Shown piece after piece: positions 13,117 through 25,400 of a stretch of DNA of 52,579 nt. The stretch spans positions 1 through 52,579 of IMG/VR virus record IMGVR_UViG_3300030329_003894; one strand, given 5' to 3'. The notes below the pieces were generated by a model. It searched no databases. It was not told the DNA's origin and saw nothing but the letters and a program-made list of their open reading frames with translations. The position numbers were made by a program, and so were the translations under genes. This DNA comes from a virus. Each line of letters starts with the position of its first letter. The first letter of the stretch is position 1.

Positions 13117-13855
13117 TAAATTAAAGAATTATCTTAAAAAACTTAATATTATTAGGCACAGCTCTGGTGATAGATGGTATTCACCAGCAAAGCTTACATT
13201 TTGGAAACCATCAGTAACAACTATTATTGGTGGTGCATTATCTAAAGGTATTGGATTTGAACAATGGTTAGGTAATCATCCTAGTTATAAAATAGCTTGT
13301 GAGGAAAGAGATGCAGCAGCTGCAAGAGGAACAGAAGTTCATGATTTAGCAGAGCAATATATGCTAGGTCATGAAGTTTCTGGCTCTACAGAAGAAGTTA
13401 ATAAACATTTAATGTCATTTGAAAAGTTCTGGAATGATAATGATATAGAATTAATAGCAACTGAATTATTTATGTGGTATGCAGATGTTCCTTGGGCTGG
13501 CACTTGTGATATAGTAGCTAAAATAGATGGAGAATATAGTATCATTGATATTAAAACTGGTAATTATTATAAAAGCCATGAAATACAATTAAGTATGTAT
13601 GCTGAACTATATAATCATATAGCAAGAGAATGTGATATTCCTGAAGTTACTAAAATTTATGGATTATATACTAAGGGCAAATGGATTAAAGAGCCAAATT
13701 ATCAATTTAAATCATTTAAAATTAATGTAGATATAGCCATGGCTACTAAACATATTTGGGATTTTATTCAGGGAGGAAAACCTTATCCTAAGTATAAACC
13801 AACTATTAAAACTAAATTTAAAGCAAAGGAGAAAGATTCTTATGATAGATTATAA
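13106..13855 (+). CDS. RecB/Cas4-like PD-(D/E)XK exonuclease
   Basis: ATG 13106 follows aaggagtt. The 249-residue protein shows RGTEVHDLAE (74-83), Glu120, GTCDIVAKI with Asp135, SIIDIKTG with Asp148 and Lys150, and the QLSMYAELY helix (161-169, the QxxxY motif). These are the catalytic residues of RecB-family nucleases in the usual order. It probably processes double-strand ends for recombination together with the Sak4 ATPase and SSB upstream. There is no four-Cys iron-sulfur cluster, so it is nearer to phage exonucleases than to Cas4. Confidence 0.85.
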   Translation: MEANKLKNYLKKLNIIRHSSGDRWYSPAKLTFWKPSVTTIIGGALSKGIGFEQWLGNHPSYKIACEERDAAAARGTEVHDLAEQYMLGHEVSGSTEEVNKHLMSFEKFWNDNDIELIATELFMWYADVPWAGTCDIVAKIDGEYSIIDIKTGNYYKSHEIQLSMYAELYNHIARECDIPEVTKIYGLYTKGKWIKEPNYQFKSFKINVDIAMATKHIWDFIQGGKPYPKYKPTIKTKFKAKEKDSYDRL

Positions 13856-14078
13856 AGAAAAAATTCAACTATTACAGCAATTAATTGATAAACAAGAAGA
13901 TAGAATTATGGAACTAGAAAAGAAATTAGAATTTTACGAAGAGGCTAATACTGAATTAATAGCCAAGGGTAATTCAACTATCACACCAATCCCTAAATTT
14001 ACAGGTGTTTCAATTAGTGCCATCTTACATGATAGAGAGATGGCAATTATTAAAATGAATAATAGGAATGGAGCATGA
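13842..14078 (+). CDS. Small coiled-coil protein, 78 residues
   Basis: ATG 13842 overlaps the nuclease stop by 14 nt and has aaaggag upstream. Residues 1-45 form a clear coiled coil (KIQLLQQLIDKQEDRIMELE and on), followed by a short Thr/Pro-rich linker and a final strand-helix. It may form dimers or bridge other replication proteins. The ATGA overlap with the next gene indicates coupling. Function unknown. Confidence 0.7.
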   Translation: MIDYKEKIQLLQQLIDKQEDRIMELEKKLEFYEEANTELIAKGNSTITPIPKFTGVSISAILHDREMAIIKMNNRNGA

Positions 14079-14353
14079 GTCCTCAATTATCATCTGACAG
14101 AATCTTAAGATTAGTTACGCATCACACTAATAAAGAATGTGCAATGTGTGATACGACTAAACTAGGTCCTCGCTGGGAATATAGACATTATAAATATGTT
14201 CCCAGCCACAGTCCTGAAATATTGTTATTATGTAGAAAATGTATATACAAAGAAGTCTATGGAACTAAAAATGCTTCAAAGGCAGATAGGCAAAGACTAT
14301 TACATAGATTAAATTATGATTATGGAAATAATACACCAAAAGTGGAGAAATAA
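14075..14353 (+). CDS. Small zinc-finger-like protein, 92 residues
   Basis: ATG 14075 overlaps the previous TGA (ATGA). The protein carries two Cys pairs, CAMC near residue 23 and CRKC near 53, about 30 residues apart with His and Tyr between, which suggests one treble-clef-type zinc site. The tail is basic. Nucleic-acid binding or an adaptor role is possible. No HNH catalytic residues are visible. It ends with TAATG shared with the next gene. Confidence 0.7.
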   Translation: MSPQLSSDRILRLVTHHTNKECAMCDTTKLGPRWEYRHYKYVPSHSPEILLLCRKCIYKEVYGTKNASKADRQRLLHRLNYDYGNNTPKVEK

Positions 14354-14592
14354 TGGCACAAAGTAATAAATATAAAAACATTGGTAAAAAACAAATTATC
14401 AATGTAATGAGTCAAGTTATACAAAAAGTGGAAGCAATTGAAATGACATTAAATTTATTAATAATGTTTGTTGATAAAGACAAGAAGTTTAATGAATTTA
14501 TGCAAGAAAAATTAGGAGGTACTAATGAAACACAAGGAGATGTGCAAACTGATAGACAAGAAGATTCTTCCGATAATAAAGAAAACTCGTGA
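14353..14592 (+). CDS. Small helical protein with acidic tail, 79 residues
   Basis: ATG 14353 shares the A of the previous stop. Residues 10-55 are predicted helical (INVMSQVIQKVEAIEMTLNL), and the last 25 residues are polar and acidic (TNETQGDVQTDRQEDSSDNK). The tail region is read a second time in another frame by the next gene over 68 nt, and this may explain its low-complexity composition. Function unknown. Confidence 0.65.
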   Translation: MAQSNKYKNIGKKQIINVMSQVIQKVEAIEMTLNLLIMFVDKDKKFNEFMQEKLGGTNETQGDVQTDRQEDSSDNKENS

Positions 14593-14830
14593 TGCTGGAC
14601 AGAAAGAATATGCACATACAGCAGACAATGTATTTGCTAATTTTGAAAGAGTAGCTAAAGCACTAGGCATTAGCAAGGAAGAAGTATTAATGGTGTATCT
14701 ACTTAAGCATATAGATGGGATTTCTGCCTATGTGAAAGGGCATAAGTCACAAAGAGAGGATGTAACAGGTAGATTAACAGATGCAATAGTATACTTAATG
14801 CTCTTATGGGGAATGGTAGAGAGGCAGTAG
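14525..14830 (+). CDS. All-alpha phage protein, possibly NTP-pyrophosphohydrolase-like
   Basis: ATG 14525 lies 5 nt after aggaggt (14514-14520 region), the best ribosome site nearby, although 68 nt overlap the previous gene. The 101-residue product is helical and contains KEYAHTADNVFANFERVAKA, LKHIDGI and GRLTDAIVYLMLLWG. This general pattern, with an early Tyr/Asn-Phe and late Asp in helices, occurs in small phage proteins often grouped near MazG-like all-alpha phosphohydrolases. I do not see a full EExxE metal motif, so enzyme function is uncertain. It is the last gene of the rightward block. Confidence 0.68.
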   Translation: MKHKEMCKLIDKKILPIIKKTRDAGQKEYAHTADNVFANFERVAKALGISKEEVLMVYLLKHIDGISAYVKGHKSQREDVTGRLTDAIVYLMLLWGMVERQ

Positions 14831-14836
14831 CCTCTC
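14819..14836. terminator. Hairpin between convergent gene blocks
   Basis: A perfect 7-bp stem, gagaggc and gcctctc, with the tetraloop agta, overlaps the stop of the last rightward gene and precedes the end of the leftward block at 14862. It lacks a T-run on the plus strand, so termination strength is doubtful, but its position at the only convergent gap (14831-14861) is what is expected of a two-way terminator. Confidence 0.5.
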
Positions 14837-14861
14837 AAGGAGCGGTTTCGGTTTATGGTGG

Positions 14862-15098
14862 TTAGAAATCGTATGTTAAATGAATACCATAAGGATTATT
14901 TCTTAATTCTTCTTCATCCCAGCCTTTAGGAAATTGAAATCCTAGATTAGTTCTATCCCCTAATCCAATATTCAAATTTCTTTTAAGAATAATATCCATT
15001 AAGGAATTACCTGCTGGGCCAAATCCTTGACCACCAGTATTCTTTAAATAGGCATCATATAATAAATTTGCACCTTGTCCTAATTGTTCCTTATTCAT
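14862..15098 (-). CDS. Last late gene, 78-residue protein, unknown
   Basis: The ATG at 15098 overlaps the previous gene's TGA (ATGA). The product begins MNKEQLGQGANLLYDAYLKN and is Gly- and Asn-rich, with the middle GFGPAGNSLMDIILKRNLNI. It may be a small virion component produced with the two proteins encoded upstream. No family recognised. Confidence 0.68.
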   Translation of the reverse strand: MNKEQLGQGANLLYDAYLKNTGGQGFGPAGNSLMDIILKRNLNIGLGDRTNLGFQFPKGWDEEELRNNPYGIHLTYDF

Positions 15099-16483
15099 TT
15101 CATTAATCCTTTAAATAATAATGATGGGTTTTTTCTTAAACTCATAGCCTTTGCTGCTATTTGAGCTAATCTACCTAATTTATCTTTTCTAATATCTGTT
15201 AATTTTGGAGAAGCTGGTTCTGGTCCATAAATTCTAGCAGTTTTTGATGCTGCTTGCGTTATTCTAGATTTCTTTGGAGATATGTCATACTCTTTTCTAG
15301 GCTTAGTCTCTGGTCTACGAGTTTTAAAGGTCCAATCAGCTCTATTTAAAACTGGTTGTGCAAACAACCTTTCTACACCTTTTGTAATCTTACCCGTACC
15401 TAAGTCATGAACATCTCTCATACCACCTCGTATTGGAAGATATGTACCGCCTTTTCCATTTTTATTAGGAATCCAAGCAAAATCCATGTATTGCCAATGT
15501 TGCCCAGCAACATATTCTAAAGCTTTAGACCATCCCATTCTGTTAATTGGAACAAATCCTAATCTAAAGGTCCTAGTAACAGTACCATCCTTCAATCGAT
15601 GCCTAAGGCCTTCTCCAGGTTTTATTTCAGTTAATTTCATATCACCTACAACTTCACCTCTGGGATTAACTGGCAACGATAATCCATTAATTACTTGCCT
15701 TGGGAATTTTCTAACTTCTGTACCATAATCATATTCAGCATTCATTATAGCTTTTTTAACATTAGATATTGCATTTCTACTACCGCTTGCAAATACTTTT
15801 TTAATACGACTTATTCTAGGGTCATTTTTTGCTTTATTTTTAAAATCATCTTGCTGCTCTTCTCCATGTATTAATGTCTCAATTTCTCTCCCAACATATG
15901 GTTTCATAGATGCATCTATCCTTGCCATTTGCGGCTCTACAATAGTTTTTACTCTTACATCACCCTTGCCCATTGGAATCATTGAAGGGTCCTTGCCAAC
16001 AGCAACTTTAGTATTGCCAACTAGTAATCTTCTTTTTTTCAACGTATTTTCTGCATTTTTTAAATCCTGCTCTTTTTGGATTCGTTCTCTTTCAGTGAAA
16101 ATTCCAAATTTATCATCTTTTCTTAATTCTTTTTTCTGGTCTTTAATTCTAGATTCCATAGCTTTCAATTCTAAAGATTCTCCAGTAACTAAACTATGCC
16201 CCAATTGATACATCCCACCTCTTACACTATAACCACCAGCTTGTAATGCATTATGTAATGCTTGAGATATCTTACCACCCTTAGCATATTGTTTAATAGG
16301 GCTACGAACTCCATATCCTTGAGTATCAACAACAGAAGATAATAGAGATTGTGCACCTTTTCCAAGGGCATAGCCACCTAAAGCAGCTCCCCCAGCTGTA
16401 TATGCAGCATACTTCCCAAAATTTTGGGCAGAATTTAACTCCTCATCTGAGGGGGTCATCGCTTCTATTAATTCATCTGCCAT
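15095..16483 (-). CDS. Virion-associated protein of 462 residues, likely internal/ejected
   Basis: ATG 16483 shares its last base with the stop of the giant protein gene (TAATG). Near the N-terminus there is a Gly/Ala-rich hydrophobic stretch (YAAYTAGGAALGGYALGKGA, about 26-45), like those of ejection proteins that cross membranes. A charged coiled region (105-150) and a long basic C-terminal region rich in Lys and Arg follow. It probably enters the cell or sits in the head with the polymerase-like protein encoded directly upstream. Function is inferred from position and composition only. Confidence 0.7.
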   Translation of the reverse strand: MADELIEAMTPSDEELNSAQNFGKYAAYTAGGAALGGYALGKGAQSLLSSVVDTQGYGVRSPIKQYAKGGKISQALHNALQAGGYSVRGGMYQLGHSLVTGESLELKAMESRIKDQKKELRKDDKFGIFTERERIQKEQDLKNAENTLKKRRLLVGNTKVAVGKDPSMIPMGKGDVRVKTIVEPQMARIDASMKPYVGREIETLIHGEEQQDDFKNKAKNDPRISRIKKVFASGSRNAISNVKKAIMNAEYDYGTEVRKFPRQVINGLSLPVNPRGEVVGDMKLTEIKPGEGLRHRLKDGTVTRTFRLGFVPINRMGWSKALEYVAGQHWQYMDFAWIPNKNGKGGTYLPIRGGMRDVHDLGTGKITKGVERLFAQPVLNRADWTFKTRRPETKPRKEYDISPKKSRITQAASKTARIYGPEPASPKLTDIRKDKLGRLAQIAAKAMSLRKNPSLLFKGLMK

Positions 16484-19400
16484 TAATAAAATTCTCCAGG
16501 TGTAGGCACTTTTCTTTCAGGTCCTTCTCTAAGGTCTTTAGATGCCTTTGTTAAACCGATTGCAGGAACTCCTGTCCATTTATCAATAATTCCTAATGGA
16601 TTTTCTATAATATTATTAGGTCCATGCAAATCTCTAATTATTCTTCCAAATGGGAACATTGTATATACATAATAGTTAGAAACACGCTCCCAATCGTCCT
16701 CTAATATAGCTCTCATAGAAGAAATAGGCAATCTTAAAATAGGAGGAGTAACTGTCTGTAATGGAGCTAATGCTCTAGGCCATTGTCCAAAGAAAGCTCT
16801 ATTACGCTCTTTCTCATCTCCGAATATCCAATCAGCGGTATCTTGAACCCAATTCCAAGGAGCTGGCATAGCAGTTTCAAATAAGGAATAAGCAAAAGCA
16901 TTACCTAAAGCAAATACAAATAAGTCCATTTGCATTATTCTAGCAGCTCTTTTAGCTTCCTCTCCTTTAAAACCATATATTCTAGCTTGTCGTAAAGCTT
17001 CTTTTCTAAATCTAACAGCATTCCATCCCCATAATTGGAAACGAGTCATTACTTTACCTAATGCAGTCCTAGCAAACATAGGTCTATATGGAGCAGAATA
17101 TAAAAACTGTGTAGCTTTAACACCTTTCTTAGCTAATTCAATAAGAATAGGATGGTCAAAATCTTTAATAGCTCCACCAAATTTATTATACCAATGTAAA
17201 TAATGTGCCATAAAAGCATCTCTTCTTAATGCTCTCTCAGGGACAGACATAAATTTAGCTGCTAATTCTGCAACAGGCTTAGTTATTTCTCTTTTCTTAG
17301 CTAAGTCAAGTACAGATTCTTGTGATAACTCAGGGTCCTTTGAAAGCTTTCTAGCTACATCTTGAATAAATTGCTTATTCTTACTTGTTTGATACTCTTT
17401 AGCTAATCCATACTCAGCCATTAAATATTCTGGCAATACTCCATGTTTAACAACAAATTCATCGATTGCTTGCAAAGAGTTCCATTTAGGATTAATAGCT
17501 GATAATTTTTTAGGATTTCTTGCTGTTAGCCAGGTATTAAAACCTACTGATTGAATAGTATGCATAGTACCACCAAAGATATTATTAACCACCGATTTAG
17601 GATGTGCTAATAATGATGCTAATTCAAACTTAGCTTCTAAATTACTCCAGTTCCTTATCTGGAATAAATCTATTCCTCTTAAATTCTCTGGTAGGTCTTT
17701 CTTAATTAATCCAAGCTTTTCGCCTATTTTATTAACTCTATTTTTAACTCTATTGTCAGCCCACCAAGCATATGGAGTACCTTTCATCTTCATCTTAGGG
17801 TCATTTAATACTTGCTCAGGAACAACATCAGGATTACCCATAGCTCCTTGCACATATAATTTCAAAAATGTAGACCAAGCTTCAGTTTGCTCTTTCCCCA
17901 TCTTTTTAAACATAGTACTATTAAAATCATTAATTGTATTTCTTCCAAATATCTGTGACATTTGTCTGAAGTAATTGCCTACTAATCCCTTGACATAATT
18001 ATTAGCTACTTGTCTATCTAGGGAATAGCCTGGCATATGAGCATTTCTAGAGAAAAGTGGACCAGCCTTCTTTAAACTTCTAAACCAATTAATACTTTCT
18101 TGTTTTTCTTGTTTTTTGGCAGATATGTTAGTTAATACTTCAAAATGTTTCCATTCATCTAAATCCTGAAAATTCCATTCACCTGTTAATGCATGATGTC
18201 TATAGGTTAAGCTTGTTAATATCTCTTCCATTTGAGCTTTAGGTAGCTCAGCCTTATTTAAAAAATCAGTATATCTTTTTAATGATTCTAATGCTGTTTT
18301 TCTATCAAAATGCATATGAGGCCAATATCTTTCAAAATCTATTGGTTCTGTTGCCCTAGTTTCAGATTGCATTAATTCTTTTTTTACTTTAGGGTCTTTA
18401 GTCATTTCAATCATCATTGATTTAGCAACTTTTCTTATCCCATCTACACCAAATTCCAATGGAAACCCTTTGCCTGCTTCATAACTTTTCTTTAGATGTC
18501 TGACAAATGCAACATGGTCTATTCTAGGACTTGTTTGTGCTTTGTCATACCATCCTATTCTAAATGGTTCTAATGATGCTTGTATAACTCCCTTAGGTTT
18601 ACCAGTGACTTTATTAATAGGCACATCACCAGCTATAACTTCTGTGAACATTTTTCTAAAGAAATTGGTATATGCATCATTAATAACTTTAATAACTTCT
18701 TCACCCCTCATTCTTTTTTGCTCACCTTTAATATTAACAGTATATATCTTATCCTTAATAGATTTGTCATAATCATATTTCTTTAAGACATTTTGATATA
18801 GCTCATTATATGTTTGAGAGTCGGCATAATTAATAGCAGATTCTTTATCTTGCCTAGACAAAAGGTATTTAGTGTTGGGGTGTTCTCTAATTGCTACTGC
18901 AATCTCGTGAAGTGCATCTGCCCCTTTAATATTATCTAAAAACAATAACTCTTCACCTAATTTCTTTTCATATTCTTCGCCTTTACCAATAGCAGCATCA
19001 TTAGCTCTACCAATCCAATGAGTTAATTCATCCATATACTGTGTTGGTTTAACTACCTTACCTTTTTTAAATATACCTTCAGGGGTCAAAAACATACCTT
19101 CTTTTTGCATTAGAACAATTTCATCTTTCATTAATTCTCTATTAATTGTTTCAGGGAATTGCAAATAATGTCTTTGTGATAATTTAGTAATTTTACCACT
19201 TTTAAGTCTTTGCCATAAAGTTCCTCTTTTAATATCATCAAACCAATTACTCATTGCCATCCAATCAGCTTTATTCATTAAACTTATATCTTTCTCAAGT
19301 AATCCCCTCACTAATAAATGGAAATTTTCAGTAACTTTATTATTTTCTGTCTTTAAATGAGTTAGGATATTATCAATAGCGGCTTTAGTTTCCTTAGATA

Positions 19401-22400
19401 CTTCTACCTTTTTCTTAGGTTTTTTAACACTTTCCCAACCAGAGGTAGAAGTTAAGAATTTATCCATATCTCCAGTAAAGTATTCAGGTAGTCCTTGTTC
19501 TATATTCTCTTGTTTTTGTGGCTCTTCTACAAGTCTTTGTCCTAATTTCCTAACATCTTCAGGGGCTCTTTGTTTAGAAATCTCTGTATAAACATCGCCC
19601 ATTTCTTTTAAAAATTCTATTCTACTATCTCTATTGACAGATTGACTATTATAACCTAGCCTAGATAATGAAGTTTTAGATGCTTCCTGCCTCATAGAGC
19701 TTATCCATCTATAAGCTACTTCATCTAAGGGTATCTTCTTTTTATTAATAAGAGCTTCAAAATTCTGTATTGCTTTTAAATCACCACGATTTAATGAACC
19801 TAACATAAGAACATCAATTAAATCTTGTTGATTCTTAGTATTGTATGTATTCTTTTTAACCTTTGCAATCTTGGCATCTATAGTAGCTTGGTCCATTACA
19901 GCAGTAGTTGGCTCAGTACTTTTAACCTCCCAACTAAATCCAGGTGATTTTAATCCATGTTTTTTTAAGAATGCTGCAATATCCAACCCCTGGTCACCTA
20001 CAGATTCTTGTAAGTCAGGGTCATTTCTTAATCTTCTTTTACTCATTAAATAACTATTTCTTTTCCAACTATCTACAGCTGCAACAATTCTTTTAATATT
20101 CTTTCGCTCATTAGCATCCATTTTATCAATGATTTCTCTAACTTTTTTAACGGTAACTAATGTAGTTAAATCTTTCATAAGAAATGCACTAGCTTTATCT
20201 CTTATATCTCTTAAAACTTGTATTCTTTCATTTTTCCAATTAAAATTCTTAAGAGTTTTAAAAGCACCTCGTTTAGTTTTAACTTTAAATTCTCTCTGAG
20301 TTTTTCTTAATAATTCTGGTGTATGCTGAATAGTAGTATTATGTATAACTTGTTTAAATAAATTATTATCACTAGCAACAATATCTAAATCAGTATTATT
20401 TAATAGCGATAATCTTCTTTTATTTTTCCCTGAGCCTGTTGTACCTGCATTTAATGTCACATCCATATAATGGTGATAGTCCATTTTAAAAGACTTTCTG
20501 TCTAATAATTCAAGCAAATCATCGTATTTATTAACAGACTCTTTGTAGTTTCTATATAAAGCTTCTACCTTGTCTACATCTACTCTTTTCAAAGGACCAT
20601 CTGAATAGTCTAATTCATGTAACATCCTAGCAATTTTTGGAGTTACTGTATTAATATCAGCTTCATTTTCAAACATTAATTTAGAAGTCATTTCATGTCG
20701 TTCTTCCATTGTAAAATTACGATTCTTTAAATAATCTCTACCATAATAAGCTGAATTTGCTTTTTCCATCATACCAAAAATACCTTGTTGCTTTAACTGG
20801 TATATATCATTATTATTAAATTTATCAATGAACTCATTTGGATTCTTAACCTCTTTTCCATTTTTAGTTACTGAATCTACATTAAAATGAGCTTTATACA
20901 TTTGTTTCCACCATTCTGCATAATTTTTCATCCCAGGATAGTCCATAGGGTCAGAAGAAAGTCCTACCATAGCCCTAGTAAGCTTACGTATATAATCTTT
21001 CTCTTTTGGGCTTGTTTTAGGCGAAATTTTAACATCGTATACATCTTCTATCCATTTTCCTTTAACTTTTTTATTAGTTTTAAAGCTAAAAGTATCAGAA
21101 CCTCTATCTACTAATACATTATAAACAGATGCCATTATTTGTTTAGGACTAATTGCTGCACCACTAAGTAAGTTTCTACCATCTGTAGCTGCATGAGACA
21201 TCTCCATTCTAGTATTAGGAGCATAAGCTGCAGATATATCATCTATATCATATTTTCTTGTATCTGGTTTTAAAAGACTCTTAATTATTTCTTTATCTTT
21301 ATTTTCAGTAATAATAATATTTCCATCTTTATCCTTCTCGTAATATTCTTCTTTATTAGCCTCATAAGCATCTTTCCAAGTCTTTTTAAAGCCACCTTTA
21401 CCACCCATGTATACATAAGCCGCATCACCATCAAGGTCAGCACCACCTAAGGCTTTCATAGCTCTAGAATGCAATAAAATCCCATGACCTTTTCTACCTG
21501 TAAAACCTGCAAATTCTAATATATGAGTGCCTGAGATAGAGTCCATTGGAACTCTCATTACAGCAGACCTAAATACTTCTTTTAATTCAGCCTTAGCTAC
21601 AGCGTCTTTTGTTCTTAGATACATTTCATACAGCTCTCCTAAAGACCTATTACCAAAAGATTCTGTCTCTACTCTCATTTGGCGATAAGCTTCATCTAAA
21701 AAGAAAAGCTTATCATTAGTATCTAATTCTTTTAATCGAGGGTTGACACCATCCATATCTTCTCTTAAATATCTATCATATGGTCTCATTCTAGCAGATA
21801 TAGAATTATTAATTTTTGGCTTTGTAGCTTTATTAATTACCCAACTAGACAGAACTTTCATTCTATAGTCATTAACAAAATTATGGACAAAGATAGCCAT
21901 TTGATTTTCTGGCCTATTGCTTAGTTTAGCAGCCACTCTACCATCTTGAATCATTTGACTACTAAGAGAATTAAACTCTTCTAATTCTTTAATTTCTGCT
22001 TTATATGTTTCAATATCCATATCACCATTTTCAAATTCTTCAGCAAGGGAATCTTTTCTTTTCTCTAACATAATTTCATATGCTTTACGAGCAAATAATT
22101 GATTGCCTTCAAGTTTCATAGAAGCAACTATTCTACCTAAACCCATATTTTCCCAATCTAATTTCTCTAATTCTCTCATTAATTCTTTGTCAGATGCTGT
22201 AGGTAGTTTATCTTCATATGCCCTTAATGCATCATTTGCCTTTTTAGTGCCCTTGTATTTAGGTTCTAACATAGTATCAAAGATATCATTGACTATATCA
22301 TTCATATGTATACCATCTTTAGTTTTAGGTGCAAATGCTAGTGATTCTACTAAACTATTTAATAATTGCTTTTTAAGGGATTGTTTTTGTAACATTTCAG

Positions 22401-25400
22401 GACCTTGTCTAACACTATAATTAAACTTTATAGCACTAGGGTCTAATTCATAAATAGCATTAGGATTCTCTGTAATCAAATCCCTAGTACCTCTTTGCTT
22501 AGCTGCTGTTTCTTGTATGATAAAATGTGTATCAGCTAATCTCATATCTTCACTTTGTTTTTTACCCGCAGCATGCATCATATACTTACCTAATAAAGCA
22601 CCATGCTTAGCATCAGGGGCAATGATAAATGATTTATTTTGCCCAGAAACAGGATGACCAGCATCCTTATTTAAAGCATCTATTACATCATCTCTTACTA
22701 TAATAGCACCATCCATCATTTCTTCCATCTCAGTATTCTTTAAATTAGCAAGTTTTTGATTTTTAAGCTTTTTACCAGGCTCTACATCTACATCATTATC
22801 CATAACAAAATTAAAATTACCATTTTTTGTTAAACCTAATTTTCGTTTAGTTGTAGGGTCTACATAGTTTTGATAAAATTCTTTATCACCACCATAAGAA
22901 TCTGTCATCCATATTTGACTTCTTTTATTCCAATTCTTTACATTGTTAATAAATCCTTTTCCTAACATCATCTTCATATTAGCATCATTAAATTCTAATC
23001 CATTTTTAGCTAAATTCCATAAGACATTTGATTTAAAAGCCTTATCAAAGTAATCTTTTGCTTGTTGCTTAGTCATAAAATTATCACCTGCAGCAAATTT
23101 CTTACTAAACTTTTCAACAAAATCATCTCTTAATTTATCAATTTTATATCTTCTAAATCTTTTAGTTATCTGATTATAAGAATGTTTATCTACATCAGGA
23201 TGCCATCTCATAAATATAAGCTTATCATTATCTCCTTTTCCCCCGAAATAATAAAAGCCACCATTTTCTTCTTTCCCCCAATGCTTTAAACTTCTAGATA
23301 ATAATTCATTAAAAGCTTTTTCTCCATATTTTTGAGAACCTCTAAATCTAGAAGGAGTTAATTCTCTATGTCTACCATTAAATCCTTCTACTACTATATT
23401 ATCTAAAACAGCAAAAGCCCTCTCATCCTTACCTGTTAAAGCACGCCAGATATCATCTACTAGTTTCATTGGTTCAAGAGTTCTTTTTACATTACCTGCT
23501 AAATTACTTTGATAAGTTTCATCCATCATAGTAATTTGCTTACCATCAGAGGTAAATTGAATTAATTTTCTGTCATTATTTCTACGACTAATCCATTGAC
23601 GAGCGAAGTTTTCAGCCTCATCTCTTTGCTCTTTATTATATTCTTTACTTTTAGGATTTAATTCTTTTATATCAAATTCTTTAATTATTTCTTTTAAAAA
23701 CTCTTGAGACCTATTAACTTTAGAGCCTGGATTATGATACTTAGGAAAGATTTCAGCAATCCTATCCATATCTTGTATCATTTTAGATTCTTTAATTGGA
23801 CCAACTAACCCCTTATAAGAACCTATATTTTTCATATATTTCTTAACAAATTTAAATGGATTAGTGCCTATTTCTTTTTCAGATGTAGGTATACTACCTG
23901 TATCAGCATCTTCAACATTCTTTAAGCCACTATCATCTTTTTCTGTTTGTTTACCTTGTGCAATGGCCTCTTTAGATAATTGCTCGGGAAAATGTTGTTC
24001 AAATAATTCAGCAAATGCTTTTTTAGATTCATTTTTATTAGTAGCATCTGCAATAAATCCCATAGCCCTAGGAGGAGTCTCTGGATTTCTAGGAGCAAAA
24101 CCCTTAGCTGATGGTATATATCTATGCCATTGATTTTTTACATGCTCATATACATATACTGGCTTATTCATATTAATAGCCATTTGAGCAGCCCAGCCTG
24201 GAGCACCTTCTAATTGTTTATTAGTTTCTATTACTCTACCATCTTTTAATGTCATCTTCCTAAATTCGCCAGATAAGTATAAAGCATCTGCATTTTTAAC
24301 TACAAAATAATTCTTTCTGACCATATCTAGATTATCTCCAGTAGGTGTTTTGCCTAGCATATTACCAGCTCTAGTAATCTCTACATTAGCTTCTGCTAAT
24401 TCTTCTGGCTTCAATCCATGGGCTACACCAGGAAAGACTTTCTTTTTCATTTTAGCAGCTTCAGGCCTAGTAACCATATGTATATTAGCTATCTTATCTC
24501 TTCTTTTATGACCTTCTCTAGCAATAAATGATTCCACTCCACTTTGTCCAGAAGTAATAACAAAATGTTCAAATCCTGCTAATGCACCAGGTTTAAGCTT
24601 TATTTTTTTACCATCTGCTCCTGCTACTTGATAGTATTCACCAATATTATCAAGCATTTTAGCTGCTTTTTTAACATCTACTCCAGTAGCTTTTGCAAAG
24701 TCTAATACAGCTTGAGTATTCTCATCCATAGTTCCCCATCTAGACTTAAACATTTCTTTAGTAACAGATTGAACTTCTGGAGGTAGTTTTTTAAATTCAG
24801 GATGAAATTCAGGGTCTCTCATAACTAGAAGCTCTGCATTATCCTTAGCATCCTTTTCATATCTTTGCATAAATTTTTGAGCCTTAGCATATGTCCAAGG
24901 TCTCTCATTCCCACCAAACCACGCCCCCATAACATATTGATATACTTGCTCAGGAGTAGTAGCTCCTTGCATTGTACTAGGTAATCCCATAAATAATGAA
25001 CCAGCTAATGTTTTAGCAACCTTATTCCCTGCTTCATCACCCACATTAATAAAATTTCCAATACTTCTAAATACACCACCTGCCATACCGCCATGGGCAA
25101 ATGCAGACATCATTTCATCTACACCCCCTTGCCAAGAGGATACTGCCGAAGCTGTACCTAAATGGAATGCTCCTTCAGCTATATGCCTAGCTCTATTCCC
25201 AAGAATAAAGTCAGATGCTGTCTTTACAGCTGAATTTTTAGCTAATCTGCCTTGATTTAAAAAGGGTTTTACTGACTTCTTAGCAAAATCAGTTGCTACT
25301 TTGGCAGCAGCCATAGGAACGGATTTATCATTAAGACTTCTAGCTAATTTAGCTGCAGATACTAATGATTGTGCTTTAGTTAATTTAGCAGCTCCCATAA

